Shown: positions 1 through 11,537 of the stretch, one piece after another | How the letters are laid out: every line of letters begins with the position of its first letter | How positions within the stretch are numbered: position 1 is the first letter of the stretch | From: Cordylochernes scorpioides | Lineage: Eukaryota > Arthropoda > Arachnida > Pseudoscorpiones > Chernetidae | Direction of reading: 5' to 3' | Length of the DNA: 64,000 bases | Assembly: GCA_030710605.1 (NCBI GenBank) | Contig: CP092865.1 | Coordinates: forward strand, 136,603,500-136,667,499 | Made by a program: the position numbers and the translations under genes | Notes under the pieces: generated by a model | Told to the model about the DNA's origin: nothing | The model's database searches: none | Seen by the model: only the letters and a program-made list of their open reading frames with translations

Positions 1-2940
1 GGATATAGACTTGTGCGTCCTCCGAGGCAATGTTTCACCTGTGATCCTGTATCAGGGTTACAGTGCTTTGTCACAATTGTAGGGTTATTGCGTTGAAAAG
101 TTGTTGAAGAACAAGTTGTTAATATGATTGAAAGGGGTGAAATGGAGTCATGCGTTAAATAGAATTGTTGTAGCGACAGTAGGTGATCGACTTGACTTAA
201 AATCAAAGGTTGATTGTGGTCCGCTAGAGCTAAAAAATTGAGTTGTGAGAGTTGTGGACGCTTTGTGTTTGCGTGGGTGATTATGCTCTAGGGATGATTG
301 TAGTAAACTTTTGAAACGTGTTCAAGGCCAGAAGTTGGGATTTTTAATTCTGGGGAACTTTGATCAAATAGTTTGTTGAAATTATGAAATCAAAAAATTG
401 TCAAGCAGTACTATCGTTTTTCTACGTTGCTGCGAAGTAATGACTGAGAAGATAGTAGTGTAAAGTACACTGAAGTGGTTAGAGAAATAGATTGTTGTAT
501 GCCCGAAAGTTAATGATAACATAGTCATTTTATATAAAGGTATAAAAACAAATATAAAATGAATAAAATATAGAAATATCATTGTGGTTGAATAAAGTTT
601 AAGTGGATAAAATCAAACAATCAATATATAAAAGTGATAATAATGAAGAATTAAAGTGATTTTTGACAACAAATAAATCTTTTGTAATACTAAAATAATA
701 TTATGAAAAAAATAAAAATAAAATTGATTTTTTTATATATAGTGTAGGATTAAAAGCTAGTGATTATATAATTGAAAGGCAAAAATAAAAAATAAAATAT
801 TTTATACAAAAAACAGAATATAATTAAAGATTGTGATCTCAATTTAACATGTAAAATGTTTGATATGTAGAAAAATTAGAGATTTACACTGGATCAAAAT
901 ATCAAAAATGTTCAATTTAAGGTAGGTCTTGTTCAAATTCAAATATCTAAATGTTTAAAAGGTAGGTTAAGATATCGACTGTTAATGTAGTAAGAGGAAT
1001 GCGGGACACGGGGAATGTAGGACTGGGGGCCTCTGGGGGAGGAGTGGCGATGGATTTAGGTGTCCATTCTTACGACCGGGGTGCGATGTATTGTTTTTAA
1101 AGGGGCGATATGGGGGAAGTCTGCGTCGCACGTTCTTTACATTCTTTCTCATCTAGTCTGGTTATTTCGGGGTATGGATTAGGATGAGTTATCAGATTTG
1201 GGGGTATAACATTGAACATTAAATAGGTGGGTGGAAAACTTGTGACAGAATGGGGTGTGTTATTAGAAATTTGTGAAATTTTTCTGAGGTAAAAGCGGGC
1301 GCTCTGTCAGATAACAGACATTTTGGAAATCCTTGTTGTAGTACAGTTTTGAGAGTTTGAATGTACGTTAGGGTACTGGTTTACTGGTTAAACTCCCTTT
1401 GAGAGTGGTGAAAGCTTGTTGGTAGTTTTATGGTGTATTTGAAAGATGTAGTTTTCTCGGTGTTCGTAAGTGTTGTCGTTCGACGCTGTTGCGGTAAAAA
1501 ATGTTATTCAATGATGTCAGGTTTAGATGTGGATAAAAGTGTGACTTTCGACGTGACACGCTTTGGGGTGAGTAGTGTCATAGGCATGAAGGCGTCTTTG
1601 TGGCCTTTTAAGTGAGAAAAATTGTTGTGATGCGCTGTGTGACACGAGTGGGTGAATTGAATGGAAAGGTGTCACGTGAAGTCTTTGTTTTTGGTACAGC
1701 ATCTAACTTGTTTCATCATGAACAACAAATTTACTAGTCATGAGTGGTGGTTGTACAAAACACATCGAGATATCTTGGTTGTTAGTGAATGTAGCACGTT
1801 TAGTGGCGACGGAGCTTGTGTTGCTCGAATTCGATTTGTTGTTAAGTCGCGCGCTAATAGATGGTGGCCAATTGTAGAAAGTGATGGGAAGTGTGTTGTA
1901 GTTTATTGAGAGAGATGTGTGAATAATTAATAATTATGCATGTAAAAGGAAAGGACGGGGGAGTGTAGCTATGTTGGGATTTAATGATTGTAATAGTTTT
2001 GGAAGACTGTGACTTAATTTAGCTACTGACGTGGTAGTTGATGGGATTTTTATTTTTAACTTTTTTTGGGAAAGATAGTTACTTTTCTAGTTGTGATTTT
2101 GAATATATTGTATCTTTCGATTTTTGCAATTTAAAAAAAAATGCGTCTCACCTATGTTTATTAAAATTTGAATAAAACTTTTTTAAATCGTTGATTATGG
2201 TAATGTAAAAATTATCCTTGTAAAAGGGGCAATGGCGTGATAGTGACTTATAATTTGACTGGGGCGTTTACATACAATAGTGAACATAAAAATGATTTTT
2301 GCAGAGTTTTGAGTATTTGATTAAAAATTGGTGTTTTAGTATAAAAATAAGTTTAGAATTATGATTCGAGTAATTAAAAAAAATAATGATTTTTTTAAAA
2401 ATGCAAAATTGAAAGTAATAAATTAAAATTTATAATTTGCTTAAAATAAAATAAAAATTGATAAATGAGGGTGTAAAAGATTTAAAATTTGAATTTAAAT
2501 GATATAAAATGGTAAAAATTGATTTTAAAATGATTACAGTGAAAATAAACATTAAACTTATGGAAAATCAAGTTGTGAGCATGAGGAGAAAGTTTTTTAA
2601 AACTCACAGTTTTTAGGATTGTTCAGTCAGGAGACTTGGTCTTTGGTTGTTGTCCTGCTGATGACGTGGAAGACGCTCCAAGTAGAGCTTGTAGAAGCTT
2701 GTAACTTCTGTTTGGTGACGGCGGCATGTCGCCTGGAAGATGGGTGCGTTGTAAGGCCGAAGGTGGGAAACTTCTCACCGGCTTATTTTGCGGGATTTTC
2801 GGCTGTGTCGTTGGGGGGAAGATTGATTGGTCGTTTCGTTGGACTGGCGGCGGGTTTGTTCCTCCATCTTGGCTCTTCCTAGCTTCTATCTGGACAGGCT
2901 TCTTACCTTCTTCGTTGTGGTCTTACTTCGTTGTGGTCAT
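1..2940. other. T/G-skewed unassigned region
   Basis: No gene is recognised. The plus strand is unusually rich in T and G over about 3 kb, so the minus strand is rich in A and C. Short open frames (for example 1430-1615, 1661-1909, 2619-2882) have no recognisable domains and low-complexity content, and I do not call them genes. The bias could reflect a decayed element read on the minus strand or transcription-linked strand asymmetry; I cannot tell which. Confidence 0.3.
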
Positions 2941-3066
2941 CCTGTCGACTCTCTGTAATAAGTTGAGGTCTGGTAGCCTCTTGTAGAATCCTGTCGCCTC
3001 TCTGTAATATAAGTTGAGGTCTGGTAGCCTCTTGTAGAATCCTGTCGACTCTCGCTATAAGCTGTG
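2941..3066. repeat. Three-copy tandem repeat of about 50 bp
   Basis: Two full units (49 and 51 bp) and a partial third begin with CCTGTCGACTCTC or a close variant and contain GTTGAGGTCTGGTAGCCTC. The units differ by a few bases. Confidence 0.8.
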
Positions 3067-3369
3067 GTAACCGGTGGTCAAACCTGTAGTAGCCGAGAGG
3101 GACAGTCAGGGCGTGGAGAGTTTTCCAGTACCTCTCTGCACTTTAGAAGACCTTTAACAGTTTTCACAGAGTACAGGCAGTCGTGGTCGAGGCAGAGCGG
3201 AAAGCTTGGGAATGTCCACACACAAAAAACGAAGAGACACAGTTGTAGTAGAAAAGTTCCGTGAACAGATAGGAGTCGAGCTAAGAGCAAGATGGAGATA
3301 TAGAGTTCTTACTGTTTTACATGGTGATGATGTGGACCTGGCTACAACCAACAAGGGCACACGCCGACG

Positions 3370-3430
3370 GTGAAGTGGTGACTGCTGACTAACTAACTAC
3401 TGTCGGCTAAAACCGAGGTGTTTATATACC
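3370..3430 (-). promoter_or_regulatory. Possible minus-strand TATA core promoter
   Basis: Read on the minus strand, GGTATATAAACACC lies about 25-30 nt upstream of an AGTTAGTTAGTCAGCAG stretch. That spacing fits a TATA box and initiator, as in an LTR or gene core promoter. Downstream (towards 3078) the minus strand has a 70-codon open frame without recognised domains. This is inference from motif spacing only. Confidence 0.25.
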
Positions 3431-3599
3431 ATTCCCGAGGAGGGGGGGGGGAGACATCTGCGAATTTGAACTTTGAACGTCTGGGGCATTCTGCACCCTT
3501 TGGACCAGATGGCAACGGGCTGCCGAATTCCTTTTCAGGGTTGTCTCGAATTTAGACGTTTTTGATGCTCAATCTTGCTTTAACTTAGCTCCTCATCTA

Positions 3600-4212
3600 T
3601 TACATAGTTTTATTTATTCATCCTTAGTTTGTACAAAGTACATTACATATGGTGATGCAATGACACAGATTAATCATGCATATAATTATTTATAGATGTG
3701 TTTCTATATACAACATGACAATCTTGTTATAAGTAATTATACAATATAGGGTTGTTGGTTTAAATTACCATATATATATAATCTTATTTATTCATATTTT
3801 TATTTATTCTGTATTTAACCTTATATAATCTTATATGGACGTTAAAATAAATCAGTTTCAATCTCTCTCTCTCTACTAAAGGTCCTATTAAAGGTATGGA
3901 TTGATTAAAGTAGCAGATTCAAGGGTTCTGTCTAAACAACATCTCGACTTTGAATGATGTGTTTGAAAATAGAGATTATCTGGCCGGCATTCATTGTTCT
4001 TCATATAATAGAAAATTCGGCTAGATTTTTTTTTCTCTTGAGTCCGAAGCTTCTGTTATTTGGAGAACATTGAATGCTGCTGTGTAGGATTTCACTGTCG
4101 CTCGTATTGCTCTGGAGACATTACTCTGAAATCCTCAGCCAATGCAGATGCAGACACTTCTGGATGGATTCTAATCAATGCTGCTTTATTGTGTGCATAG
4201 GATATTTTGCAA
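3600..4212. other. AT-rich intergenic DNA
   Basis: AT-rich sequence with a short CT microsatellite near 3860. I see no gene or clear repeat family here. Confidence 0.4.
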
Positions 4213-4320
4213 AGCAATAACGCGCCATTTTTATCTATAGAAAATGAAAGGATTTAAGCACGTATGTTTATTTTATACACAAAACAAACTTCTACTGTCC
4301 TTACTGCCATGTCTTAATAA
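4213..4320 (+). repeat. Solo arm of a dispersed foldback family
   Basis: It starts CAAAGCAATAACGCGCCAT and runs through ACAAACTTCTACTGTCCTT. The same order of motifs recurs at 29336, 31846, 52246 and, inverted, near 60940. Here only one arm is present, without the GAAA/CTGATGA core. Confidence 0.6.
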
Positions 4321-4375
4321 AGGTTTTTGTGTGCGATGTTTGAGACTATGCTTACTTCTCCTAAATCTCTCATAG

Positions 4376-4567
4376 GGACGGCATAGAGAGTGCGATTGTA
4401 TTCCGCTATGAAATGGTGGAACTACTCAATCCACTATCGCCTGGGCAGAAGTCCATGCTGAGTGAATTCATCAGAATTCCATATGCTCACGTCAAGAATA
4501 AGACCTGCGCTCTTAGGCTGTCCGTCTTTAAGGCGGCTCTAACCGCTGATGTCCAGACGTCCCTTCG
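4376..4567 (+). CDS. Putative internal or terminal exon of an unknown gene
   Basis: A pyrimidine-rich tract ending CTCTCATAG precedes 63 uninterrupted codons from 4377. GC content is close to 50 percent here, while the flanks are AT-rich. The encoded peptide contains VFRYEMVELLNPLSPGQK and later LRLSVFKAALTADVQTSL, looks helical, and is not low complexity. It can end in two ways: a donor-like CG|GTAAAG gives a 192-nt symmetric exon (enters with 1 nt, leaves with 2 nt), or the frame simply stops at TAA 4569-4571, making it a terminal exon. I do not recognise the family. It is unique in this window and is not in any repeat I can see. It could be a fragment of an unrecognised mobile element. Confidence 0.4.
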
Positions 4568-5244
4568 GTAAAGAATTTGTATGGTGTGAATATTTATTTT
4601 TTAGTGTACGTACTGTTTTCCATTTTAAAATTTTATTTTAATTTTATAGACTGTTGGCTATAGAAGTGAAAGTTGTTCGTTATCTTCACTCCAGTTCTTA
4701 ATGTCATTAGTTTACATTCTCATTGATATTTTCTTCTTATGTATCCTTTTTCCAAGGCTAGAACCAAATCATCTCTTGAGAGGTCTCTCAGAACATAGCC
4801 TCCGTATTCTTATTTCCCTTATGCTTTTCTAATCAGCGATCATTCACTTCTAACAATCCTTCAAATTGGCCTCACTTTCGGTCAAATTTACCTTCTTTAG
4901 CTTCCTGTATCAATAGGAATCCTATATCATTAGTCTTCTTTAAATTCTTTTAGCATCGATCAATTTTCCCAAACAAACAACGAAACTTGCAAACCATAGA
5001 ATTAAAAATGATTTTTTGGAAAATTTTTCTAACTTTTAAATCAATCGATGTATTTCACTCACAAAATGCAATTCAACTCCGAAATTCGCCTGGGAGTGGT
5101 CGTTGTTAATAGTTTCGATGACCCAAATCAATAAAATGAATATAAATACGACATATATACATATGCATATGATGGCTAACACGTGACCTCTTTGTCGTAC
5201 GATCATTGGTGGAGACTAAGGAGATTTTATTGAATTTATGATAT

Positions 5245-5420
5245 AGTTGGGATGTTGTGATTGGCTGACCACGCCCAGGCCCCTCCCACCAACCGCACTG
5301 TCAACAGTGTGCGTGACAAAACATTTAGAAGGGACAGCGGTGGCCATTAGCGTCACGTCACCATGGGGAGATTAAGTCTGCAGAGAAGTAATTTCTGGGC
5401 TCCAAGGACATAGCGTGTGA
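5245..5420. promoter_or_regulatory. GC-rich unique block with promoter-like motifs
   Basis: Contains an inverted CCAAT box (GATTGGCTGA), GC-box-like CCACGCCCAGG and CCCCTCCCACC, a short palindrome CACTGTCAACAGTG and a CRE-like CGTCACGTCA followed by CCATGG. It stands out from AT-rich flanks. No convincing open frame follows; a 74-codon frame at 5511-5735 is AT-rich and unrecognised. Confidence 0.25.
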
Positions 5421-5740
5421 TTTCAGCCCCCGCACCTAATTCTATAGGGTCCTTATGGGACATGGTGTGGTTTAGTATAGAACTGTGTTTGGACAGGTTT
5501 ACGTGTCTCCTTGGAAGAAGTTGAATACAGGAAGTTTTCCTGTAACAGCGACATAATCCTGAAAGTTTTCTCTGTGCAGCACCTCCATTTATTCCCTCTT
5601 AAATTTGATTATTTAGGTATATATGTGCTCGTAGAAGAAATAAACATTAATTGTTGGATGCTAATACATTTGTTGAAACTTCACATTTCCGCTCTACATA
5701 AGTTAGATTATATCTTCTTTAAGTTTTTTGTCTAATAAAA

Positions 5741-7915
5741 CGGCAGTCACAGGAACGGGGCGAGGGTACAGACAGAGACCACAGAGCGGCCGTCACAGAA
5801 CTCACGGCGAGGACGGGGCAAGGGTACAGACAGAGTCCACAGAGCGGCCGTCACAGAACTCACGGCGGGGACGGGGCGAGTGAACAGACAGAGGCCACAG
5901 AGTGGCCGTCACAGAACTCACGGCGAAGACGGGGCGAGTGAACAGACAGAGGCCACAGAGTGGCCGTCACAGAACTCACGGCGGGGACGGGGCGAGTGAA
6001 CAGACAGAGGCCACAGAGTGGCCGTCACAGAACTCACGGCGGGGACGGGGCGAGGGTACAGACAGAGTCCACAGAGCGGCCGTCACAGAACTCACGGCGG
6101 GGACGGGGCGAGTGAACAGACAGAGGCCACAGAGTGGCCGTCACAGAACTCACGGCGAAGACGGGGCGAGGGTACAGACAGAGTCCACAGAGCGGCCGTC
6201 ACAGAACTCACGGCGGGGACTGGGCGAGGGTACAGACAGAGACCACAGAGCGGTCGTCACAGAACTCACGGCGGGGACGGGGCGAGGGTACAGACAGAGG
6301 CCACAGAGCGGCCGTCACAGAACTCACGGCGAGGACGGGGCGAGGGTACAGACAGAGGCCACAGAGCGGCCGTCACAGAACTCACGGCGAGGACGGGGCG
6401 AGGGTACAGACAGAGGCCACAGAGCGGCCGTCACAGAACTCACGGCGAGGACGGGGCGAGGGTACAGACAGAGGCCACAGAGCGGCCGTCACAGAACTCA
6501 CGGCGGGGACTGGGCGAGGGTACAGACAGAGACCACAGAGCGGTCGTCACAGAACTCACGGCGGGGACGGGGCGAGGGTACAGACAGAGGCCACAGAGCG
6601 GCCGTCACAGAACTCACGGCGGGGCGAGGGTACAGACAGAGACCACAGAGCGGCCGTCACAGAACTCACGGCGGGGACTGGGCGAGGGTACAGACAGAGA
6701 CCACAGAGCGGTCGTCACAGAACTCACGGCGGGGAGGGGCGAGGGTACAGACAGAGGCCACAGAGCGGCCGTCACAGAACTCACGGCGGGGACTGGGCGA
6801 GGGTACAGACAGAGACCACAGAGCGGCCGTCACAGAACTCACGGCGGGGACGGGGCGAGGGTACAGACAGAGGCCACAGAGCGGCCGTCACAGAACTCAC
6901 GGCGGGGACTGGGCGAGGGTACAGACAGAGACCACAGAGCGGTCGTCACAGAACTCACGGCGGGGACGGGGCGAGGGTACAGACAGAGGCCACAGAGCGG
7001 CCGTCACAGAACTCACGGCGGGGACGGGGCGAGGGTACAGACATAGGCCACAGAGCGGCCGTCACAGAACTCACGGCGGGGACTAGGCGAGGGTACAGAC
7101 AGAGACCACAGAGCGGTCGTCACAGAACTCACGGCGGGGACGGGGCGAGGGTACAGACAGAGGCCACAGAGCGGCCGTCACAGAACTCACGGCGGGGACG
7201 GGGCGAGGGTACAGACAGAGGCCACAGAGCGGCCGTTACAGAACTCACGGCGGGGACGGGGCGAGGGTACAGACATAGGCCACAGAGCGGCCGTCACAGA
7301 ACTCACGGCGGGGACTAGGCGAGGGTACAGACAGAGACCACAGAGCGGTCGTCACAGAACTCACGGCGGGGACTGGGCGAGGGTACAGACAGAGGCCACA
7401 GAGCGGTCGTCACAGAACTCACGGCGAGGACGGGGCGAGGGTACAGACAGAGGCCACAGAGTGGCCGTCACAGAACTCACGGCGGGGACTGGGCGAGGGT
7501 ACAGACAGAGGCCACAGAGCGGCCGTTACAGAACTCACGGCGAGGATGGGGCGAGGGTACAGACAGAGGCCACAGAGCGGTCGTCACAGAACTCACGGCG
7601 AGGACGGGGCGAGGGTACAGACAGAGGCCACAGAGTGGCCGTCACAGAACTCACGGCGGGGACTGGGCGAGGGTACAGACAGAGGCCACAGAGCGGCCGT
7701 TACAGAACTCACGGCGAGGATGGGGCGAGGGTACAGACAGAGGCCACAGAGCGCCCGTCACAGAACTCACGGCGAGGACGGGGCGAGGGTACAGACAGAG
7801 GCCACAGAGCTGCCGTCACAGAACTCACGGCGGGGCGAGGGTACAGACAGAGACCACAGAGCGGCCGTCACAGAACTCACGGCGGGGACGGGGCGAGGGT
7901 ACAGACAGAGGCCAC
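5741..7915. repeat. 58-bp minisatellite array, about 37 copies
   Basis: The unit begins GTCACAGAACTCACGGCGGG and continues through GACGGGGCGAGGG, ACAGACAGAGGCC and ACAGAGCGGCC. Variants include 6-bp and 2-bp internal deletions (near 6622, 6733, 7832), GACTGGGCG and GTCGTCAC forms. A 3-unit (174-bp) higher-order period is visible around 7460-7720, where the same marker variants recur 174 bp apart. Because 58 leaves remainder 1 on division by 3 and the unit has no stop in any forward frame, all three forward frames stay open for hundreds of codons. These are not genes. Confidence 0.95.
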
Positions 7916-8146
7916 TAAAAAGAAGGTTTAAAATTTCTGTGGGAAAAGTCACAGCTCCTAATTAGCGACTACCTTTTTGTAGAAAAATCATGGGAGAATT
8001 ACATTCCCGATGCTGACATGTTAATACTATTACAGTACGAAGCGAAGTAGAGGCGAAGCCATAGGTACGAGTAGAGGCGAACCTAAAATATACAACGGTG
8101 AGATATTTAAAAAATACTCAAAAAAAATGTTTCATTTTTCTTTATC

Positions 8147-8428
8147 TCTATCTATCAAATTGACATAATTGCTATAGTATTGCAAGTATTTAAGACAGAC
8201 AAAATGATTCAGTTCTGTACATATATGCAAATCATATTAAGCTAAAGCTTCTCAGGAAGCAGAGTGAAGGTATGTTGACATTTAAATTATTGATCTTGCT
8301 TATTTCTATCTATCAAATTGACATAATTGTTATAGTACTGCAAGTATTTAAGACAGGCAAAATGATCCAGTTCTGTACACATATGCAAATCATACTAAGC
8401 TAAAGCTTCTCAGGAAACAGAATGAAGA
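8147..8428. repeat. Direct duplication, two 124-bp copies 158 bp apart
   Basis: Copies at 8147-8270 and 8305-8428 share TCTATCTATCAAATTGACAT through GCTAAAGCTTCTCAGGAA and differ at roughly 10 positions. No coding content. Confidence 0.9.
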
Positions 8429-8548
8429 TTTGATAGCATAGAGATTCCGTTACCACTTTGCGATCGCGGTTATCATACTCTACTGTATGTGATCAAATAC
8501 CTCGTCGAAATATACGACAATCGTTTAGCTCTTTGATAAGGAAATAGA

Positions 8549-8845
8549 TTGTCTTTTCTGGTAAGAAATCTGGTAATTAAAAGACTTTTTGCGCAACTGA
8601 GACTTCTATGGGTGTTCTTTCCAGAATATCGTTCAAAGCGCTGGAAGACTGACTGTCCTTTAACTTGTGATCTATGTAATAACTGGATACAATATGAAAT
8701 CATCCATATAATATTTGGTTGCTTTTGCTTGGAGAAACAGAGAAAAGAACTCTTGAGCGACTTATCCTTGTCTCAATCCGATAGTCAACAAATATATAAC
8801 TGGATGAGTGCAATAATGTTTTATCAAGGTCTTTGGTTTATATAA
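8549..8845 (+). pseudogene. LINE ORF2 C-terminal fragment (zinc-knuckle tail)
   Basis: The frame carries CDLCNNW...IIHIIFGC followed by LEKQRKELL. This is a C-x2-C...H-x4-C arrangement like the cysteine/histidine tail found downstream of the reverse transcriptase in many non-LTR retrotransposons (zf-RVT type). It is truncated at its 5' end: no reverse transcriptase motifs precede it. It is probably dead. Downstream DNA to 8995 shows nothing further. Confidence 0.5.
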
Positions 8846-8995
8846 ATTTTACAAGGCCGCAGTCACCGTACGGATGAGATTAAAAGAATCGTCGAATGTC
8901 GTAGTCCATTTGGATGAAGAAAGTGATGACTAAAACGCGGCTGATTCCACACTCGCCTGTTCAGTGATACGCTAACCTAGGCACGGTAGATTCTG

Positions 8996-9110
8996 TGGCC
9001 ACTGGACATGTATAGGACCTGGAGACTGTTGGGCTCTGCGCTGCTTAAAATATAGGAGCTCCATCTATACTTCCTTCCAGTGGTGAATCTGTATAAGACC
9101 GGTGGTCTTA
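8996..9110 (+). repeat. Dispersed repeat, second copy at 43508
   Basis: CCACTGGACATGT, GACCTGGAG and CTGTTGGG...AGTATAGGA-like blocks recur in the same order at 43508-43625, followed in both by GTGGTGAAT. No open frame. The family is unidentified. Confidence 0.6.
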
Positions 9111-9160
9111 ATAAAGCTGTATGTGATTTTAAAAAAAGCTAACACGGTGAAAAAGTTTAT

Positions 9161-9590
9161 TTATTGGAAAGATATAAGCTTTTCGAGCTTTCAGACAATA
9201 ACGTGCTTCTTCTTCTTTCTTATCTCAGCTCACTCATATTAGGGTATCAAGCTTGAGACTTGACAACCATCATGACTGAGTGAAGTAGAATGCGTCTGCC
9301 TTTGTCATTAAGACTGGGAGCACTACTCAGTGTCAGGCCGACTTAGCTCCAAAAGAAATGGCCGCCTCTGACATGAGGAACAGACGCCATGTACAGCCGC
9401 TCCTAACATGGAGTACAAACGCTGCTCATCCTGTATCCCTGGATTAGGAGCCCTTACAGGGTACTATCATCTAGGCCAGCTGAGCCCAGGTTTTTTAGTG
9501 AGCTTGTTACTGCTCCCCCTCCTTCAACAGGCTGAATACGTCGTATTCGTTTATGTCTGAAAGCTCGTCAAGCTTATACCTTTCCAATGA
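9161..9590. mobile_element. Foldback element with about 45-bp inverted ends
   Basis: The left end GATATAAGCTTTTCGAGCTT and the inverted right end GGTATAAGCTTGACGAGCTT match, as do the adjoining TTTATTGGAAAG-like and CTTTCAGACA segments. The interior (CTTCTTCTTTCTTATCTC...ATATTAGGGTATCA) is related in inverted orientation to the interior of the foldback at 37314-37865, so the two belong to one family. Confidence 0.6.
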
Positions 9591-10038
9591 AGAAACTCGT
9601 TGTTGTTATGATTCATCTCTTCTTGGAGATTTGATCTCTTGTTTGAGGCATGGAGGAAATTCTACAACTTGCAACATCAATAGAACAAGCATCAGCTAAA
9701 GTTTTAAATTTGTATATCGACAGCCGCACAAAGACTAACAGCAAATACAGAAGGTGTTCCAATTTTTAATGAACGGCTGTAGTTCTTGTAAGAAACGGGC
9801 GGTAAAATTGTTTTATTTCAGAACCTTATTTCCTGAAAACGTCGATGAGGATGGCTTTTGTCAACCGTTAAGGCCTAAACATCGATAGCAATAGGTTTTA
9901 CAAGCATTAGTTAATACATCTTCATAATATACAAAAATCGGAAGAAATGGAACCTATATTAAAAATGTAATATTAGATGGGGATTTTGTGCCGGGAGGAT
10001 ATTGAGCTATAATAGGATGCACTAGCGCGCCATCTGCT

Positions 10039-10263
10039 ATGAAAATTCGAAACTTTTTTAGACGCGTAATATTCTTTTTGAAATTAAACAATTTCTACTG
10101 CCCTTAGTGCAATGGAAAAATGGTAGATTAAACTGGCGAAACCGCTGGGAGGGTTCACTGATGATGACCCAGGCTCTCCCATTAATTTTTCCATTGCAGT
10201 AAGGGCAGTAGAAATTGTTTAATTTCAAAAAGAATCTTACACATCTAAAATAGTTTCGAATTT
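10039..10263 (+). mobile_element. Foldback with hammerhead-like core at its apex
   Basis: Arms of about 81 bp (10039-10119 and 10181-10263) are inverted copies sharing AATTTCTACTGCCCTTA and AAATTCGAAACT. The unpaired apex, 10120-10180, is one copy of the dispersed core ACTGGCGAAACCGCTGGGAG...CTGATGATGACC. A CGCCATCTG box lies just outside the left arm at about 10030. Confidence 0.7.
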
Positions 10264-10280
10264 TCATATTCATCTATAAA

Positions 10281-10613
10281 AATAAAGGTCATCTCTCCCG
10301 TCAAAATAAACGTCAAAACTAGACGCCATCTATTGACTGTCGCTGCAAACTAGCGGCTTCGGGTCGGTGACAAAGCCACAATCAGCTATGGCAAATTCCT
10401 TGGCAGATCCCGTGTGGATCTCATGGAATAAAGTCCGCTCTGGGTTAACAAGGGCCATTAGCCCGAAACCATGGTCTCTAAGTGGACGTTTCTCAGTTTT
10501 CCAAAGCTGGTGTTGTGGCTTTGTTACCTACCCGAGGCCGTTAGTTTGCGGAAACGGTCAATAGATGGCGTCTAGGTTTGACGTCAATTTTGACGAGAGA
10601 GCTGACCTTTATT
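10281..10613. mobile_element. 333-bp foldback with about 110-bp inverted ends
   Basis: Ends AATAAAGGTCATCTCTCCCG and the inverted AATAAAGGTCAGCTCTCTCG open arms that stay alignable through GACGCCATCTATTGAC and CAAAGCCACAA. About 115 bp between the arms is unpaired. No transposase. The open frame at 10367-10564 lies within it and is not a gene. Confidence 0.8.
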
Positions 10614-11114
10614 CATTAAATTTATTAGATTGAAGATTTTAAACGATGTCCTGTGTGAACAGGTTTAATTACATTTTATGTTTACAACCACCATATTTAC
10701 TAGTACAGTACAACTTGGATAATTCTAACGTCTTTAATTCGAAAACGTTTTTAATTCAAATATTTATCTTGGTCACTAGAATTTCCTATAAATATAATTT
10801 CCGTTTTTAATTCTAATTTTTGGATAATTCGATTTTTTGTTGGTCCCTTGGGCTTTGAATTATACAAGTTCAACTGTATATACATTTAAAAATATATATT
10901 TTTTCAAAATATACTTTTCTAAATATTATATATTGTGAAAATATGTTATTATAATCGTAAAATATATTTAATATTTTTATTTATTTAACAGTTGGGAGAG
11001 ACACGCCATATCCACAATTTGGATAATTGCGTGTATATCTGAAATTATATACAATTAACACAATTGAACGTTTTGCATATAGTAATTAGAAATAGTATCT
11101 TGAAATATGTACAG
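10614..11114. other. AT-rich DNA
   Basis: Strongly AT-rich, without a recognised gene. Around 10720-10870 runs a stretch of GATAATTC/TTTAATTC-type words that looks like a decayed short repeat. Confidence 0.4.
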
Positions 11115-11287
11115 TCAACACTTTCGCCTTAAAACATACAGCCTGCAGAATCTATTAAACTTAATGTATTGGTCTTTATTGCAAGCAACTTGTTTTGTAT
11201 TAGTCAGGTAAAGTTGGTTTTCTTCCCTTAGATCAGAAGTTAATGGACAGTTTATCAGAAGGTGTTCAGGGGTTTGTTGTTCGTTTC
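11115..11287 (-). pseudogene. LINE ORF2 tail, 3' part, split by the Gypsy insertion
   Basis: On the minus strand the frame reads NEQQTPEHLLINCPLTSDLR and ends at a stop at 11115. The N-terminal half of the same cysteine/histidine motif lies on the far side of the retrotransposon (15910-16060), beginning FTGHGDFNTYLF and SPACTCG. The two halves are in register across one copy of the 5-bp target duplication. The result is a C-x-C...H-x4-C tail preceded by the TGHG-x-F-x2-YL motif typical of non-LTR elements with an RNase H and zf-RVT tail. Confidence 0.75.
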
Positions 11288-11519
11288 TGTAACGGCAGCT
11301 GGCATGCCTATATAGTAAATTATCAGTGAACACATATTTATCACTGATGATACTCTGTGCAGTTGCCTTTTGACTGTGGGTAATATCTACGACTTGTAAA
11401 CATATGTCTTATAATTAATATGCTATATCTGATGTTGGCTTAAAAGAAATAAAGTATTTCTTTTTTAAACTTCCAAGTACTTCTTGCTTATTAACGTCAA
11501 CAAATACAAGGACGTTACA
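11288..11519 (+). repeat. 5' LTR of the Gypsy element
   Basis: Starts TGTAACGGCAG and ends GACGTTACA (TG...CA termini). A TATA-like CTATATAGT sits at 11308-11316 and a polyadenylation signal AATAAA at 11448-11453. It is identical over 232 bp to the 3' LTR. Confidence 0.97.
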
Positions 11520-11537
11520 TGGTGGCAGCGGCAGCGG
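11520..11537 (+). other. Primer binding site
   Basis: TGGTGGCAGCGGCAGCGG directly follows the 5' LTR. A PBS beginning TGG is expected because tRNA primers end in CCA. I do not assign the tRNA species. Confidence 0.7.

Noticed and set aside
5902..7931. Three overlapping frames of 139-394 codons encoding a repeated RGEGTDR/THGGDGARVQTE-like protein
   Set aside because: They are a consequence of the stop-free 58-bp minisatellite read in rotating frames; composition and overlap in all forward frames argue against a gene.
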